This document shows, piece by piece, positions 10,168 to 21,385 of a DNA stretch of 64,000 nt; within the stretch, counting starts at the first letter, position 1, and every line of letters starts with the position of its first letter. This DNA comes from Sphagnum compactum (taxonomy: Eukaryota; Bryophyta; Sphagnopsida; Sphagnales): contig OZ234494.1 of the NCBI GenBank assembly GCA_965153455.1, positions 4,898,001-4,962,000 on the forward strand, given 5' to 3'. A program made the translations under genes and the position numbers. The notes below the pieces were generated by a model. That model was not told where the DNA came from and did not search any database. It was given only the letters and a program-made list of their open reading frames with translations.

Positions 10168-13100
10168 TTACATCCTCTGAATCCTCCAATGCAATTCTGC
10201 TGGCATCCTGCAAAATTGTTCAGTTTTTCAGTGACAAGAAAATTTACTAGTAATCAGAACAGATATGCTCATATACCTAAACTGCTGTTTTAAACTTGCT
10301 AGTCAAGTCTCCAATGAAGCAGTACAAAGATCACAGGTTGACATGATCATGTTCAAAGTTTTGAGAACAAGAAAACTCTAGCACGGACAGTGGGTGGCAA
10401 AAGACCCGCCTGACAAAACTCACATGTTGCTTGTAACTGTCCACTGCTCAGTGAGCTCCGATTTCTCCTCTCTTAATTCATCTTCTGGCTGCACAAGTGT
10501 GCTGGCAAGGTGGTCATTTTCCATCTCTAGCTCTTGTGGGTGCTCCTCCCGTGGAATGATGTTTGGAGACAAAACCTGGCCCCCCTCTTGGATCACTTCT
10601 TGGATCTGTTCCTGTACCACCCTCGCATCAGACAACACATTTTCTTTTTCCTCTACCAGCACAAAGACATGAGATTTCAAGGCGCTAATTTGGCCCCCAA
10701 GGTCCTGCACTAGGCTACTAGATTTCTCAAGGCTTGCCATCTCCTCTTCCAGCTGCTGCAGCTGGAGATGTGATTCTTGAAGCTCAGAATTGGACCTCTT
10801 CATTTCATCATCCAGCCTCTGAACCTGAAGACTCAGTTTCCTATTCTCTTCTGTCCTCTTTTCTCCCTCTTGCTCAAGCTTGTGAACCTTCCCAACCAGC
10901 TGGAAGTTGCCCACATGCAATATCTGCAGCAACTGTGTCACTTCATCCAACTTTGTTGCCAGTCTCAAGTTTCCCTTCTCCTCCACCAACATGAAGACAT
11001 AAGCCTTCAAGGTACTAATCTCTGCCCCCAGTTCCTTGACCAGACTACTAGATTTCACAAGACCTGCCATCTCCATTTCCAGCTGCTGCATGTGCAGGAG
11101 ATATGATTCTTCATGCTCAGAAATCAAGCTGCTTCTTTCTTCCTTCAGCCTATGAACCTCAAGCTTCAGCATTTCATTCTCTTTCTTTGTTGTTTCCATT
11201 TCTTGTTCAAGCTTCTCAAGCTTACTGACCAGCTGAGAATTGTCCACTTGCAACTTGTACAGCATCTGCATCACTTCATCCAGCTTGGTGACCAGCTGCC
11301 TCTTCTCAGCAGCAGGCCTGTGAAGCCACTGATTCAGTTCTTCAATCTCAGATGCCAGTTTACTTTTATCCCTCTCAACATTCTGTACCTGAAGCTTCAG
11401 TGCCTGTGTCTCTCCCATGAGCTGCAACCGTTCTGTATCAATAATAACCTTCTCTTGCTCCAGCTTAACAACCTCAATAGCTAGCCGTGAGTTGGTTTCC
11501 TGCAATTCCTGCAGAGAGATAGAAACAAATTCCATCAACAGCATTCTCATCTTACACCTTCATTGGCTGGCTATTCAAGTGTGCGTCAACTGCAAAATAA
11601 AACCTAAACTCGTAACTTCACACCACAGTTCACAAACTAAGACAATGTAGACTATGTCTCCTGTATCCCATCCGTACACCCCAACCCAAAAGTACCTTTG
11701 CATCACGTAGCATCTCCAGTGTTTGTGTCAACTCCTGCACCCTGGTAAGCAACTGGCCTTTGTCTTCTTGTACGTGATGTAACTGACATTCAAGATCCTG
11801 TACCTCTGCAGCAGACTTGAGCCTTTCTGTCTCTCTCTCCTCTGTAAGTATTTGAAGCTCTGATGTCAGATGAGTTTCAGAATCACGTACTTCAGACAAT
11901 TGGTTCCACGCCACTTGAAGCTTAGCTGCCAGTTCCAGTCTCTCCCCTTCCTGTTGTTCTTTTACCTCCTCCAGCTTGTCAAGTTCACCCACTAACTGTG
12001 CCTTTTCTTCCTGTAGCTCCTCAAGCATCTTGCTAAGTTCAGCAGACCTCATACCCAATTGTCTGATCTCCTCTCCTGACCTGTGTAGCTGTTCATTCAA
12101 ATCTTCGCTTACAGACTTGAGGTTTTCACTTTCTGACTGAAGTTTTGATTTCTCAGCTTCCAACTGTTCCTTCCATGTCACCTTCTCCCTAGCAATCTCC
12201 TCTTCCCTTGTTTCTCTCTCAAGCACAAGTTCAGAAACCTTTTTTCCTAATTGGACCTTGTCCATCTGCAATTCATCCAGCATTCGAGAAGTTTCAAGAG
12301 ATTGGGTGACCACAAAATCATATTTTTCTGTCAGTTCTTGCAGCTGTTGCTGAAGCTCCTGTATTTTGGCAACAAAACCAGTCAATTCTGCATCTCTCCT
12401 TCCTTGAAGCCCTGTCAGCTCTTTCATAAGAAATGTTTCACGATCATTAGCTGCCTGTAATTTCTCCCACACTGTCTGCAGCCCTGCCACCAGTTCCAAT
12501 CTCTCACCTTCCTGTCGATCTTTCTCTGCTTCCAGTTTGCCAATGTCCTTCTTCAATCGAGCATTCTCCCCCCACAACTCCTGCAGTGATTGGTTGGATT
12601 CATTTATGAGTTTCTTCTTGTCATCTCCAAGCCTCCATATCTGTTGATTCAAAGCCTCAGCTGAAGACAAAAACTCCAGCTTCTCAGACTCCAAGTTCCG
12701 AACATGTTCCTTCCACGTACCCAGCTCCTCTGCAACCTCCACGTCCCTTCTTTGTCTATCTTGAACAAGTTGGTCAACCTGACTAGCAAGCCCTCTCTTT
12801 TCACTTGCCACAGCTTCCAGTTTCTGATCCAATCGCCTCACTTCTGCAGCCACATGGACATTGTCCACACTCAAGTCCTGCACCTGCATCTGCAACTCTT
12901 GTACTTTGAATTGAAGCTCAGCCCTCTCTGCATCCAACTCTTTCAGTTCTGACACAAGACAAACATCACGTTCAGAAGCAGCCTGTAATTGTTCTTGAGC
13001 TTTCTGAAGTGCTGCTGCCTGCTGTAATGTCCTTCCCATCTCTAAGTCCTTTTCTTGCTCCAGCTTGGCTAACTCGTTGGCCAGCAACATAATCTCTTGC

Positions 13101-15532
13101 AATGCATCCTTCAGTGATTGACCGCATTCATCATTGCTGGTTACTAGCCGCTTGTTCTCCTCTTCCAACCTCTGCAGACGTTCATGTGATTTCTCTATCA
13201 CAGAGAGATACTTAAGCATCTCAACCTCCAATCTGTGGGCATGCTCCTTCCATGTCCCAAGCTCACCAGACATCTCTTCCTCCCTCTTCTCTCTCTGTTG
13301 CAACTGCATACTTAACTGTTCATTCTCATTGTTGCATTCCTTCAGCAGCTGTTGTACTGCTTGGAATCTGCTGGCTAATTTTTCATTTTCTTGTTCCAGT
13401 GTTTCTAGCTGCTGCTGAAGCTCCATCAACTGGCTTGAAGAGTTAGTTACTTCCTCATTGTCCTTCTCCTTCTGAGACGCTGCCTCTTCTGGAATTCCAA
13501 ATTTTCCACCTGCCTGTAATTGCTCTTGCACCATCTGGGACTCTGCTCCCAGTTCCAACCTCTGCACCTCCTGTTGCTCTGTTTCTTTCATGCCGGTCAC
13601 ATCTGCCAGTACACCTTCTGATACTGATTCATTTTGCCATGAGTGTTTAGATTCATTGCATGCAGTAACCCACTGTCTATTCTCCTCCTCTTCTATCCTT
13701 TGGACCCATTTGCCTAAATCATCCATCATAGACAAAGTCTTCAGCTTCTCAAGATCCAAGCTTTTAGCATGCTCCTTGCCTTGAGTTGTAATCTGCTCGT
13801 CATCCCTTCTACATCCCTCTAGTATAGCTTTGTCAACCTTGTTGCCCACCCGTACCTCTTCGATCTGCAACTGTGATGGTTGATCTACACCGTTCATGAG
13901 GCAAATACTGTCTTTTCCTAAGACTTGTGGCACCAACTTCCACACCTCTGCAGCAAATGAAGCCTTTTCATGATGTCTTTCCTCTTGAAGTCCTCTCAGT
14001 TCAGATGTAGAAAGGGCCTCACTTTCAGCAGCTGCTTGTATCTGCTCCAGAGCTGTTTGAAGCTGAGAAGCCACCAACTTTGATCTGTCCTCAAGAATGC
14101 TTTCAATCTGGTCTTTTGACTGCAGAGAAAAAGGGAAAGACATTATACCCATTAGGATGAAGCATGAGCTCTCCTTCCACAAGGTTTGAGCACCCCAGCA
14201 AAAAACAATTGAACACAACTGTGAATGAGTTCATATCAATGACCACCCACCTAAGATCTATTGTAGCAATACCTCTGATTTTGTGCAAAGTTGAACAAAG
14301 TGGGTTCATATGAGATGGGCCTCTTATCTGTGTACATGACATTGGCACAATTTCTCTTACTTGATGCAATCTACAAGTTTCAACTTTTTTCCTATATGAA
14401 GAACATCCAGTTTGGCACCCTGAGGCACCTGCCTTTGGGTCTTCCATTTCTATCGTGAGTCAATCAACCTCACTTTAGCACTAAGACCACATTACAAAAT
14501 GAGAACATCATCAATAAAAGTAGTCAAACAGGTGCAAGCTAAGGATTGAGCAGAAATCAAAACACCACCAGGAATGGCTGACGAGATTTTGGGGAGCTAT
14601 TTCTAGACTACCTCCATGCCCAAGCAGTTGCATTGTATCTCCTCAAGCCCAGCATTTGTACCATCTATTGCAGGTGATCCATCCCTGCTGTCAGTATATT
14701 CACTCCAAGAGCAGCTCAAATCCTCCTCCACTCCATCATGTATGTGATTGTACTGATGCATATTGCTATCAATTTTTCCAACCCTATCAAACATGCTCCC
14801 TTGCCATTGTGCACCCAACTGAGTGGGTTTGCCCAAAAGTGTTAGGGACACTTCCCCTCTAAGATTCCACCCATGCCTCTCATGCTCTGACTCGTATAAT
14901 ACCAGTGTTTGAGGCTCTTCATGAGAGCCTGCAGCATCTGAAGTGATATCATTCCTTGATCTTTCTTGCTCATCTTCAGAGAATGAAAGAGATCGATGGA
15001 AGTCACCATTGCTGCCAATGGACTCCCTCGTCAGTTGCAAAGAAGATAATTGAAGATTGCCAACTTCTAGTGCAAAGTCTGTGGTCAGGGTACTATTGTC
15101 TTCCTCAGTTGAGACAACTCCAGCTGAAGCAGCTTCATCACCATCTGGATCTGAAATTGAGTCACTTGTTTGATGATCTATGCTTTGTTCATCTTCAGCA
15201 GAAGCCTTTGCGGAGTTGTTGGGGCTCTCTTTTTGTTGACGCTTTTGCCGATATTCCTGAAGCTGAAGAATGCAAGAAGAGAGTAAATCCAGAAAATATC
15301 CAGAGTTTGGTAATCAATTGATTTCTTCTATGATTCCTCCTGCTTTAGCAAGTTGACAAACAATTCCACAGAAATTCCTAGAATTTTGGGGAGAGTAGGG
15401 CTAAAACTGACCACTGCTAAAACTTTTGAACATTGAATAGAAAAGACACAAGAGATGCATACGGGTTTAGATGCAACATACCCGTTTCTTGCCTGCAGCT
15501 CGAAGGTTGTCTTTATTCTTTGTCTTTTCCAT
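10168..15532 (-). CDS. long plant coiled-coil protein (golgin/TNO1-like), ~1416 aa, 5 exons
   Basis: Model, minus strand: exon 1 15532-15482, exon 2 15262-14612, exon 3 14119-11696, exon 4 11508-10424, exon 5 10207-10168. All introns are GT-AG (donors GTATGT, GTAGTC, GTACTT, GTGAGT; acceptors TTCAG or TGCAG), and the phases join cleanly, giving 1417 codons including TAA. The start is the ATG at 15532, in good context (A at -3, G at +4), encoding MEKTKNKDNLRAAGKKR, then a splice to LQEYRQKRQ. That AAGKKxLQxxRQK pattern is what I recall from plant long coiled-coil proteins such as the At4g31570 type. Residues about 18-234 are acidic and Ser-rich; the rest is heptad-rich Leu/Glu/Gln/Lys coiled coil with no membrane segment. 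The family suggests a Golgi/TGN tether or scaffold role; this is inference. Exon 5 is the least certain part. Members of this type are often longer, so the C-terminus may be truncated. Confidence 0.8.
10633..11292 (-). repeat. 111-residue tandem duplication in exon 4 of the coiled-coil gene
   Basis: Two adjacent units, 11292-10960 and 10959-10633, encode closely similar segments. Each begins TKLDEV, contains a KLEQE core and an SSSLV(K/Q)(E/D)LG signature, and ends with VLVEEK or MLVEEK. The first unit is 111 residues (333 bp). The match extends over the whole unit with conserved non-heptad residues, so it is a true duplication rather than a coincidence of coiled-coil composition. Confidence 0.85.
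11696..13777 (-). repeat. four ~180-residue modules in exon 3 of the coiled-coil gene
   Basis: The motif (T)WKEHxxxLExEKL recurs with its KE(H/Q) residue at codons starting at 13777, 13249, 12712 and 12172. The module lengths are 176, 179 and 180 residues, plus a last unit that runs to the exon end. Other phase-locked landmarks are RLEEENKRLV-like, KLExEKD, LQAAxERxxxLxxEL and VQELxxQ segments. The protein therefore grew by serial duplication of a roughly 540-bp coding module. Confidence 0.8.
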
Positions 15533-18385
15533 TGTGAAGTCAAACTATGCTGCCTTTCTTTTAGGGATTGAAATTTGATGCAAAGCTGTAACACTCGGAT
15601 GCTATTTTAAAGCACTGTTCATCGAACTCTGGCCTCAGGGCATCATGACACCACTATAATCTATTCCTGCAAATGGGAACACCCAAAAGTGGTGTATGTA
15701 GTTGAGCAACGGAACATAAGGTACTTGCCAACAATTTGTGAGATTTACACCAATCACCCTTTTGCCCAACAGACTGTTTGACCCCTTAGGTCAAAGAACA
15801 GTACCAAAGAAGACTCTCTGCTTTTCACTTCAAGATTGCCAATCCCCCACATTAATGTGTGTAAACTGCTAGGAAGAAGTCCCTCAAGGACTCTTCAGAC
15901 ATTTTGGCAACTACAAATGACAAAAAACATGCTTAGTTCCAATACAAGATTGTCAATGTGCTTCACATTTTATTGGCATTTGCACATGTGCAAAGTCTCT
16001 TGCCACAAACTCAGCAGCAGCAAAAGGATTTGTTCCAAACACAGCTAGAATGACCCAATAGCTCAAGGAAGCACCTAAATCACCATGCATACCAAACCCT
16101 AATGTTTTCCTCGCCTCAGACTCAGAAGCAACAAGAAAGTCAGTTACTGCAACATATATCATCCCCAAAATATGTGAGAAACAGCATGACTGAGTACAGA
16201 GCTTCTTCTTGACTCAAACTACAGTAGTCCAGCAGATAGGCACCAAGATGTTATCTTCAGACACCACTGGAAAACAGTCCAGATAGTAGGTCAGCTTCAA
16301 TGAAACAAACACTAGAAGGCATAAGCATTCCCTATATTATTTCAGGTTACCACAGTCTGTTACAAGCACAAGATCAGCTTTAGAAGAAAAACAAACACAT
16401 GAAAAAATTGTGTTCTAATATGGCTCTAGATGTTCCTTTGCCCACCCAAAGAAAGCCTAATCTCAAAACATGAAATTGGAACTCCAATTATCCCCATCAT
16501 GTTAGCACAGATCTATCTGTGGTCATGTACCCCTCACCAGAAACTCTCTGAATAGCCTACATCATCCCACCCATGGAAAAAAAAGAGATGTCACGAAATT
16601 TAAAAAACCACATGAACAATAATAGGACAACAAATAAATCTTTCTAATCACCGCCTAAAAGCAAGTGCAACATTAGAACCAACTTCCAAAAGACTCTTCC
16701 AAAGTGTCAAGATCTGATAGACAAAAAAAAATTGACACCCAAAAAGTTTACACAACACCAGGCAACACAAGATTGCATACAAGAATCTCAGACCCACAAA
16801 ATGGAGAACAATCTCACAGCATCACAAAGTATGAGTTCCCCCAATCCCCTTATGGGCTTGTCACAAAAACCAACAAGGCAAAATTCCTAAACAACAGGAA
16901 AAAAAAAAAAGTGTTACTCAAGCCCAGCAAAACTAAGATCATGGGCCAGAAGATTTCACGCCCTAAAACTTTGTAACGTATCTATCATCACAACAGCAAC
17001 AAAATCCTGTCAGCTCAAAGACACCCCCCGCGCTTTTCGACAGGTACCACCCAATGCACAACGTTTCAGAACAACGTCACTGCAATCGAGAGATCATCAC
17101 CACTCTGTCTGAGTAGCAAAACCAGAGAAACAACTCTTGAATAACATTCGAGAAAAATTCTCGGAATAATAATAATAGTAATAATAAAAGAAGAAGAAAC
17201 ACTTGCACGACACATAAGATCATCGCTTGAACAACGGAGAGTGTGACAAAAAGACGGCAACCAGAACCTCACGCAACAAATGTACGTATATCAATCTCTC
17301 AGACACCCAAAACCATTTTATTTTTCTTTTGAAAAAACAAGGCAAATGTCTCCTAAAACTACTAGAGAGATCGGAGCAGCTAGTACCATATCTGTGGACG
17401 ACGAAGATCATATCTTTATGTAGGTATGTATATATTGTATGTAAGTAAGTGTCACCATGATAATAAAAACATGAGAAAAATGCATCATCGTACCCAAACC
17501 AAGACCGTGATCGATGGATGGATCGATAGATCTCACACCTCTTGGAAGTTGATATCAGTCCCGTCGTCGTTGTCGTGGAGTGCAATCACAGCCGGCAACT
17601 TTGTTGGCAACCAAAAAGAAAAATTGGACCAAACTATATAACTGTATGTATGTTGGGTGAAGAAGAAGAAGAGAGAGAGAGGCAACAAGAGACAGAGACA
17701 CAAGAGTTGGATAAAAAAAAAGAAAAAGCTCAAATACTACAACAATAACAACGACAAGGCCCCATGAAAGCTCTGCACAACATTCTTCTTTCTCCTTGTT
17801 GTTGTTCTTCTTCTTCTTACACACTTGGGTTTGGGTTTGTTTGTTTGTTTGTTTGTTTATTGTGTGCGTGCGATGTAAGTGTGGTCTGGAGCGTTGGGGT
17901 CCACTCCAGTCCTCTTCCTCCTTCTCCTCCTCAATCGCAATTGCGACAATTTGGGAGTGGGAATTTCTTGGAGCTTACATTACATATGGCCTCCCTTTGA
18001 CACAAAATTTCCTCATTTTCTAAATTAGGTAGTTAATTTTCATAACCTCCAGTGCCCAGAGTCCAGAGCCCACAGTTTTCTTTTTTTTAATATATATTTT
18101 TATTATTTATTGTTTATTTATTTATTTATTTATTTATTTTCCCCGACAAGTTTTTTTGGGTCTTTCTCTTGTTGACAAAATTTTGTGATTTTTAGGATCT
18201 TTTTTTTTTTTTAATTAGTTTCGAGTAATTTTTGTGTGGGGGGGGGAGAGGAAATCGCCATTTTTAATATCAAATTTTTAAAAACAAAAAATAAAACAAA
18301 CAAGAGTATGAGTTAGAACATAGGTAGTCCTCCTCCAGAACAGGGTTTTTTTTTTTTGGCCTTTTGCCTTTTTCAAATTTACCAA
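15533..18385 (-). other. upstream region of the coiled-coil gene
   Basis: No further protein gene is accepted here. On the minus strand the stretch at about 17640-17830 is CT-rich (reading CTCTCTCTTCTTCTTCTTC), like the pyrimidine patches of plant transcription start regions. A 5' UTR with one or more introns could therefore start near there and splice to the exon at 15532; this is inference without transcript evidence. The 16.0-17.0 kb part is A-rich on the plus strand. Homopolymer and (TTTA)n tracts occur at 18080-18140. Confidence 0.4.
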
Positions 18386-18600
18386 ACTGGTGATCATCAA
18401 CAAGAAGAATTGGCCAAATTTGGCTATAGACGAGATGTGAAGGAAGAATTATTTAAGAATCCTTTCATATTTTGGCTACCTGCTGGAACCTGTTGTACAG
18501 ATCTGGTGGGTGATTTTTTAGTCCTTTTGGCAAAATCTGGCGAAATTAGGTCCATTTTTCACCCCCCAAAAAAAAAATCCTTTATATGTTGTTGAAATCA
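18386..18600 (+). repeat. dispersed repeat family R2, copy B
   Basis: This is the best-preserved R2 copy: tggtgatcat, ggccaaatttggcta, atattttggctac, gctggaacctg, agatctgg, ctggcgaaatt, then C/A and T homopolymers. Its first 75 bp also resemble copy C (minus strand, 56890 downward) at the translated level (QEELxKFxYR), which raised the question of a shared exon. The surrounding sequence is not coding, so it is kept as a repeat. Confidence 0.65.
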
Positions 18601-18781
18601 TATTTTTCAGGTACAAAAATACGAAATTTTTTTTTCAAAACCCCCCTCCCCCACAAAAGAACACTCCAGAGTCCAAATACTACACAAATTACACTTGAAT
18701 TCCAAGTTAGGCGACACGGACGGATAGACGGAACCCACTAGGTGGACGGTTAAGTACCTGTCACTCACTCACTCCCGAAGT

Positions 18782-18803
18782 GGGCCCCTTTTGTAAGGGG
18801 CCC
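18782..18803. repeat. perfect GC-rich hairpin
   Basis: GGGCCCCTT (18782-18790) and AAGGGGCCC (18795-18803) pair perfectly around the 4-nt loop TTGT. It sits inside a CpG-rich patch (about 18690-19460). It could be a short-lived palindrome, a cruciform-forming site or part of a leader; nothing nearby identifies a function. Confidence 0.85.
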
Positions 18804-18977
18804 CTTCCGTGGAAGAAGAGTCATGAGGTGTGTTCGGGAGTGTGGTTCCGTTCCCGTCCGTCATCATACCGTAAAAGGTGTGAGTATTGTTTGAATTGTG
18901 TATCATTATTTTTTCGACAATTGTCAAAGTCGACCATCTTCATTATACCATGTATGTGGCGTTCTCACTCGCTCGGC

Positions 18978-19009
18978 TCGGCTGGGGTGGGGTTCGGCTC
19001 GGGTGGGGT
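18978..19009 (+). repeat. 16-bp GC-rich tandem duplication
   Basis: Two adjacent 16-mers, TCGGCTGGGGTGGGGT and TCGGCTCGGGTGGGGT, differ at one base. With their GGGG and GGG runs they also have G-quadruplex potential. Confidence 0.85.
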
Positions 19010-19362
19010 TCGATCATTGATTTGCTTATGTTGTACGTTTGTTTTTTTTTTTCCCCCGAATGATCGATCGACCAACTTATGTGCTATACGTGTTCCCTCC
19101 TCTTTCTTTCTTTCTTTCTTTCTTCCTTCTCGAAGAAGTGGGCTCGACTTAGTTGCAACCGTAGCGTATCTTGTTTCTTCCTCTTTGGAAGTGGCGTCTA
19201 CATGGTTGCAATGTTTCATCTCTTGATCATTCACAAAATCATAACCGGCTCCTCCCCCCCTAGAAAATTAACGGTGTGGCGTCACCCCATTCGTGGAGAG
19301 GTCTCAGGTTACATACAACTCGTATCTGCTGCATACAGGGTTGGCCGGACACGCGCAAGGGG

Positions 19363-19530
19363 GTTATGTGGACACCAACAACAGCATTCATCCCAAACAT
19401 CTGAGTAGTCATCCATTACGGGCGAGTGAAATCCATCCCTATTCGTCAAGTCACCTATTATGTCTCGTAACATGGCTCAAGCAGCTCGATTATTTTTTTG
19501 ATAACCGGGCGGCTACGTAGTCCACATAAC
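19363..19530. repeat. 11-bp perfect inverted repeats flanking a CpG-rich segment
   Basis: GTTATGTGGAC (19363-19373) and GTCCACATAAC (19520-19530) are exact reverse complements about 146 bp apart. The enclosed DNA is richer in GC than the AT-rich DNA that begins immediately after. This could be the remnant of a small foldback or MITE-like element. No clear target-site duplication was seen. Confidence 0.6.
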
Positions 19531-21385
19531 TCCTATCTTTTGTTTTCTTTTTTCTAAATCAAAGTGTTTTGAATATACAAAAAAAACATTATTACAAAAA
19601 ATGTGAGTGCAGTTCAATAGTTCCCAATGTTCAATGGACCAAAGGATGAATGCATTATTAGGTCTCCACTAGATCTCATTCGGTGAAATCAATGAATTCA
19701 CTAGAAATCCAATGAAAGCACTCAATGAACAAACAACGACTCATTTTGTTGCAATGGAAAAAATAAATGATAAGTCTATTATGAAAAAAAGAATTATTTT
19801 GAATCTTAATAATGGTAAAATCAACACAAGAATTTCCCTCTAGTAGATATTCATTGGTCGTTGAGATATTTGATTAATTACAACTTCGCAAGCAAACACA
19901 TCCAAATACCCCTAATTCAAATGGGTCAATTAAGCCATTCAATTACCCTTAATTAGCACGTTACAAATTTTTAAGTAATTGAATCAAATGGAAAAACCCC
20001 TCCCCTTAACATTTGGCTTTATTGCCTTCATGAAGGATGTATTATTTAATTAATCCTAAATTTGAATTATTTAATTTGTCTCTATGACTTTATAAAGAAT
20101 GTATTTATGCTTTCAGGGTTAATATGCTTCGATATATTTCCAAAACAAAAATGGGCTTTGGACCCATGTTGTCTGGTTCTTAATTTTCAAGACTTCCTGG
20201 TCCTTCCACCAATAAATAAATAAATAAATAATTTTAAATATAAATATAAATATCTTAGACAAATGCAGTCCTAGCTACCTACACATAGCCCAAAAGTACT
20301 TTTTTATTTTTTATTACTAGCACTCTACAACCAATTAAAACTGCCAACTTATATTGATTTGGACTTCATGTTGCTGCGCACGCACTATCACTGACGATCA
20401 ACTATTTTATTTTCCTTTTTATGTTTTCATATGGTTTTCAATAATTCATCATTATTTATGTCAATTTCAAATTTATTTAAATTAATATAAATTTCATGGA
20501 CATGAAAAAATTATATGCTAATTTGTTTTATCATATTCATGTTGATGGGTAGGAAAAAGGAGTGAGGTAATTATAAAAATGAATATAATTACTAGGAAAG
20601 GAGGGAGGTAGTTATTACGAAAGAAGGTAATTATTAAGAAAAAAAAAAAAGAGGTAGTTAAACTTGAAAATGAGGTAGTTGTTTCTCGAATTGTTTTTGC
20701 AATAATTGTCTCGAGAAATTTTCTCATCACTAGAACTAAGTTATTTGCTTTCAAAGCACTAAAGTTTACATTTTTTCCAGTCTTCATTTATCGGAATCAT
20801 TTATCCTACTACCTTGGCAGCTTCAACACTTTATATCATACTATTTTCAGAAATGTTGAAGTTTTCAAAAAGAAAATTCTCAAATAACAAACAAATTTAA
20901 AGGAAACTATTGAATCTTCAAAGAATATTTTATTTATTGAAACGAAACCTCAAAATCAATTAATTATTCTACAAACATGTGTCAAAGCTCCCCAAGGTAC
21001 TTTGGTGTTCACCCATCCACAACCCTGGGTCACCACACTCTACAATTGGCATGCTAATATTGCAATATTTGTTGTGAAGCCATGAATCACATATATCTAA
21101 CCTATTGATGGTGGTTGGGCGACCAATGAAAACCTTAACTTGAGGATTGAGCACACAAATTTTGTGTGTTAACTTTAGACTTAATGAATCTAAGCTGAAA
21201 TTAGTCGAGTGGGCACGTGATTAGTGATTAACAAAATGAGGGCACTTCAACGTCACATAACTTAGAGGCCACATTCTGAGCTTAACCCATTGCTGAAAAT
21301 GTCGCTCATGTGAGAGCTCCAGCTAGCTTGTGAAAAGAAGCCTTGGGTCTTTTCTAATGGAGCATAATTAACAGTAAAACTAACA
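19531..21385. other. AT-rich intergenic DNA
   Basis: No gene seen. It contains poly-A/T tracts, an (AATA)n stretch near 20213-20230 and only short open frames rich in Phe, Ile and Lys. Confidence 0.6.

Noticed and set aside
10394-13784. Several plus-strand open frames (for example 10394-10672, 11113-11484, 13134-13418)
   Set aside because: They are antisense shadows of the minus-strand coiled-coil exons. They are Ser/Leu/Cys-rich with no family motifs, as expected from the complement of Glu/Gln/Leu-rich codons.
14361-14432. A possible 72-nt extra exon of the coiled-coil gene in the intron between 14612 and 14119
   Set aside because: The donor CAA|GTAAGA is good, but the phase-compatible acceptor lacks a pyrimidine tract, and the better acceptor gives a 68-nt exon that breaks the frame. 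Exons 2 and 3 already join in phase.
18356-18595. Coding exon reading TGDHQQEELAKFGYR
   Set aside because: The segment belongs to a dispersed repeat with two other copies, one of which (5611-5775) has stops and indels in this frame. No splice sites or flanking exons support it.
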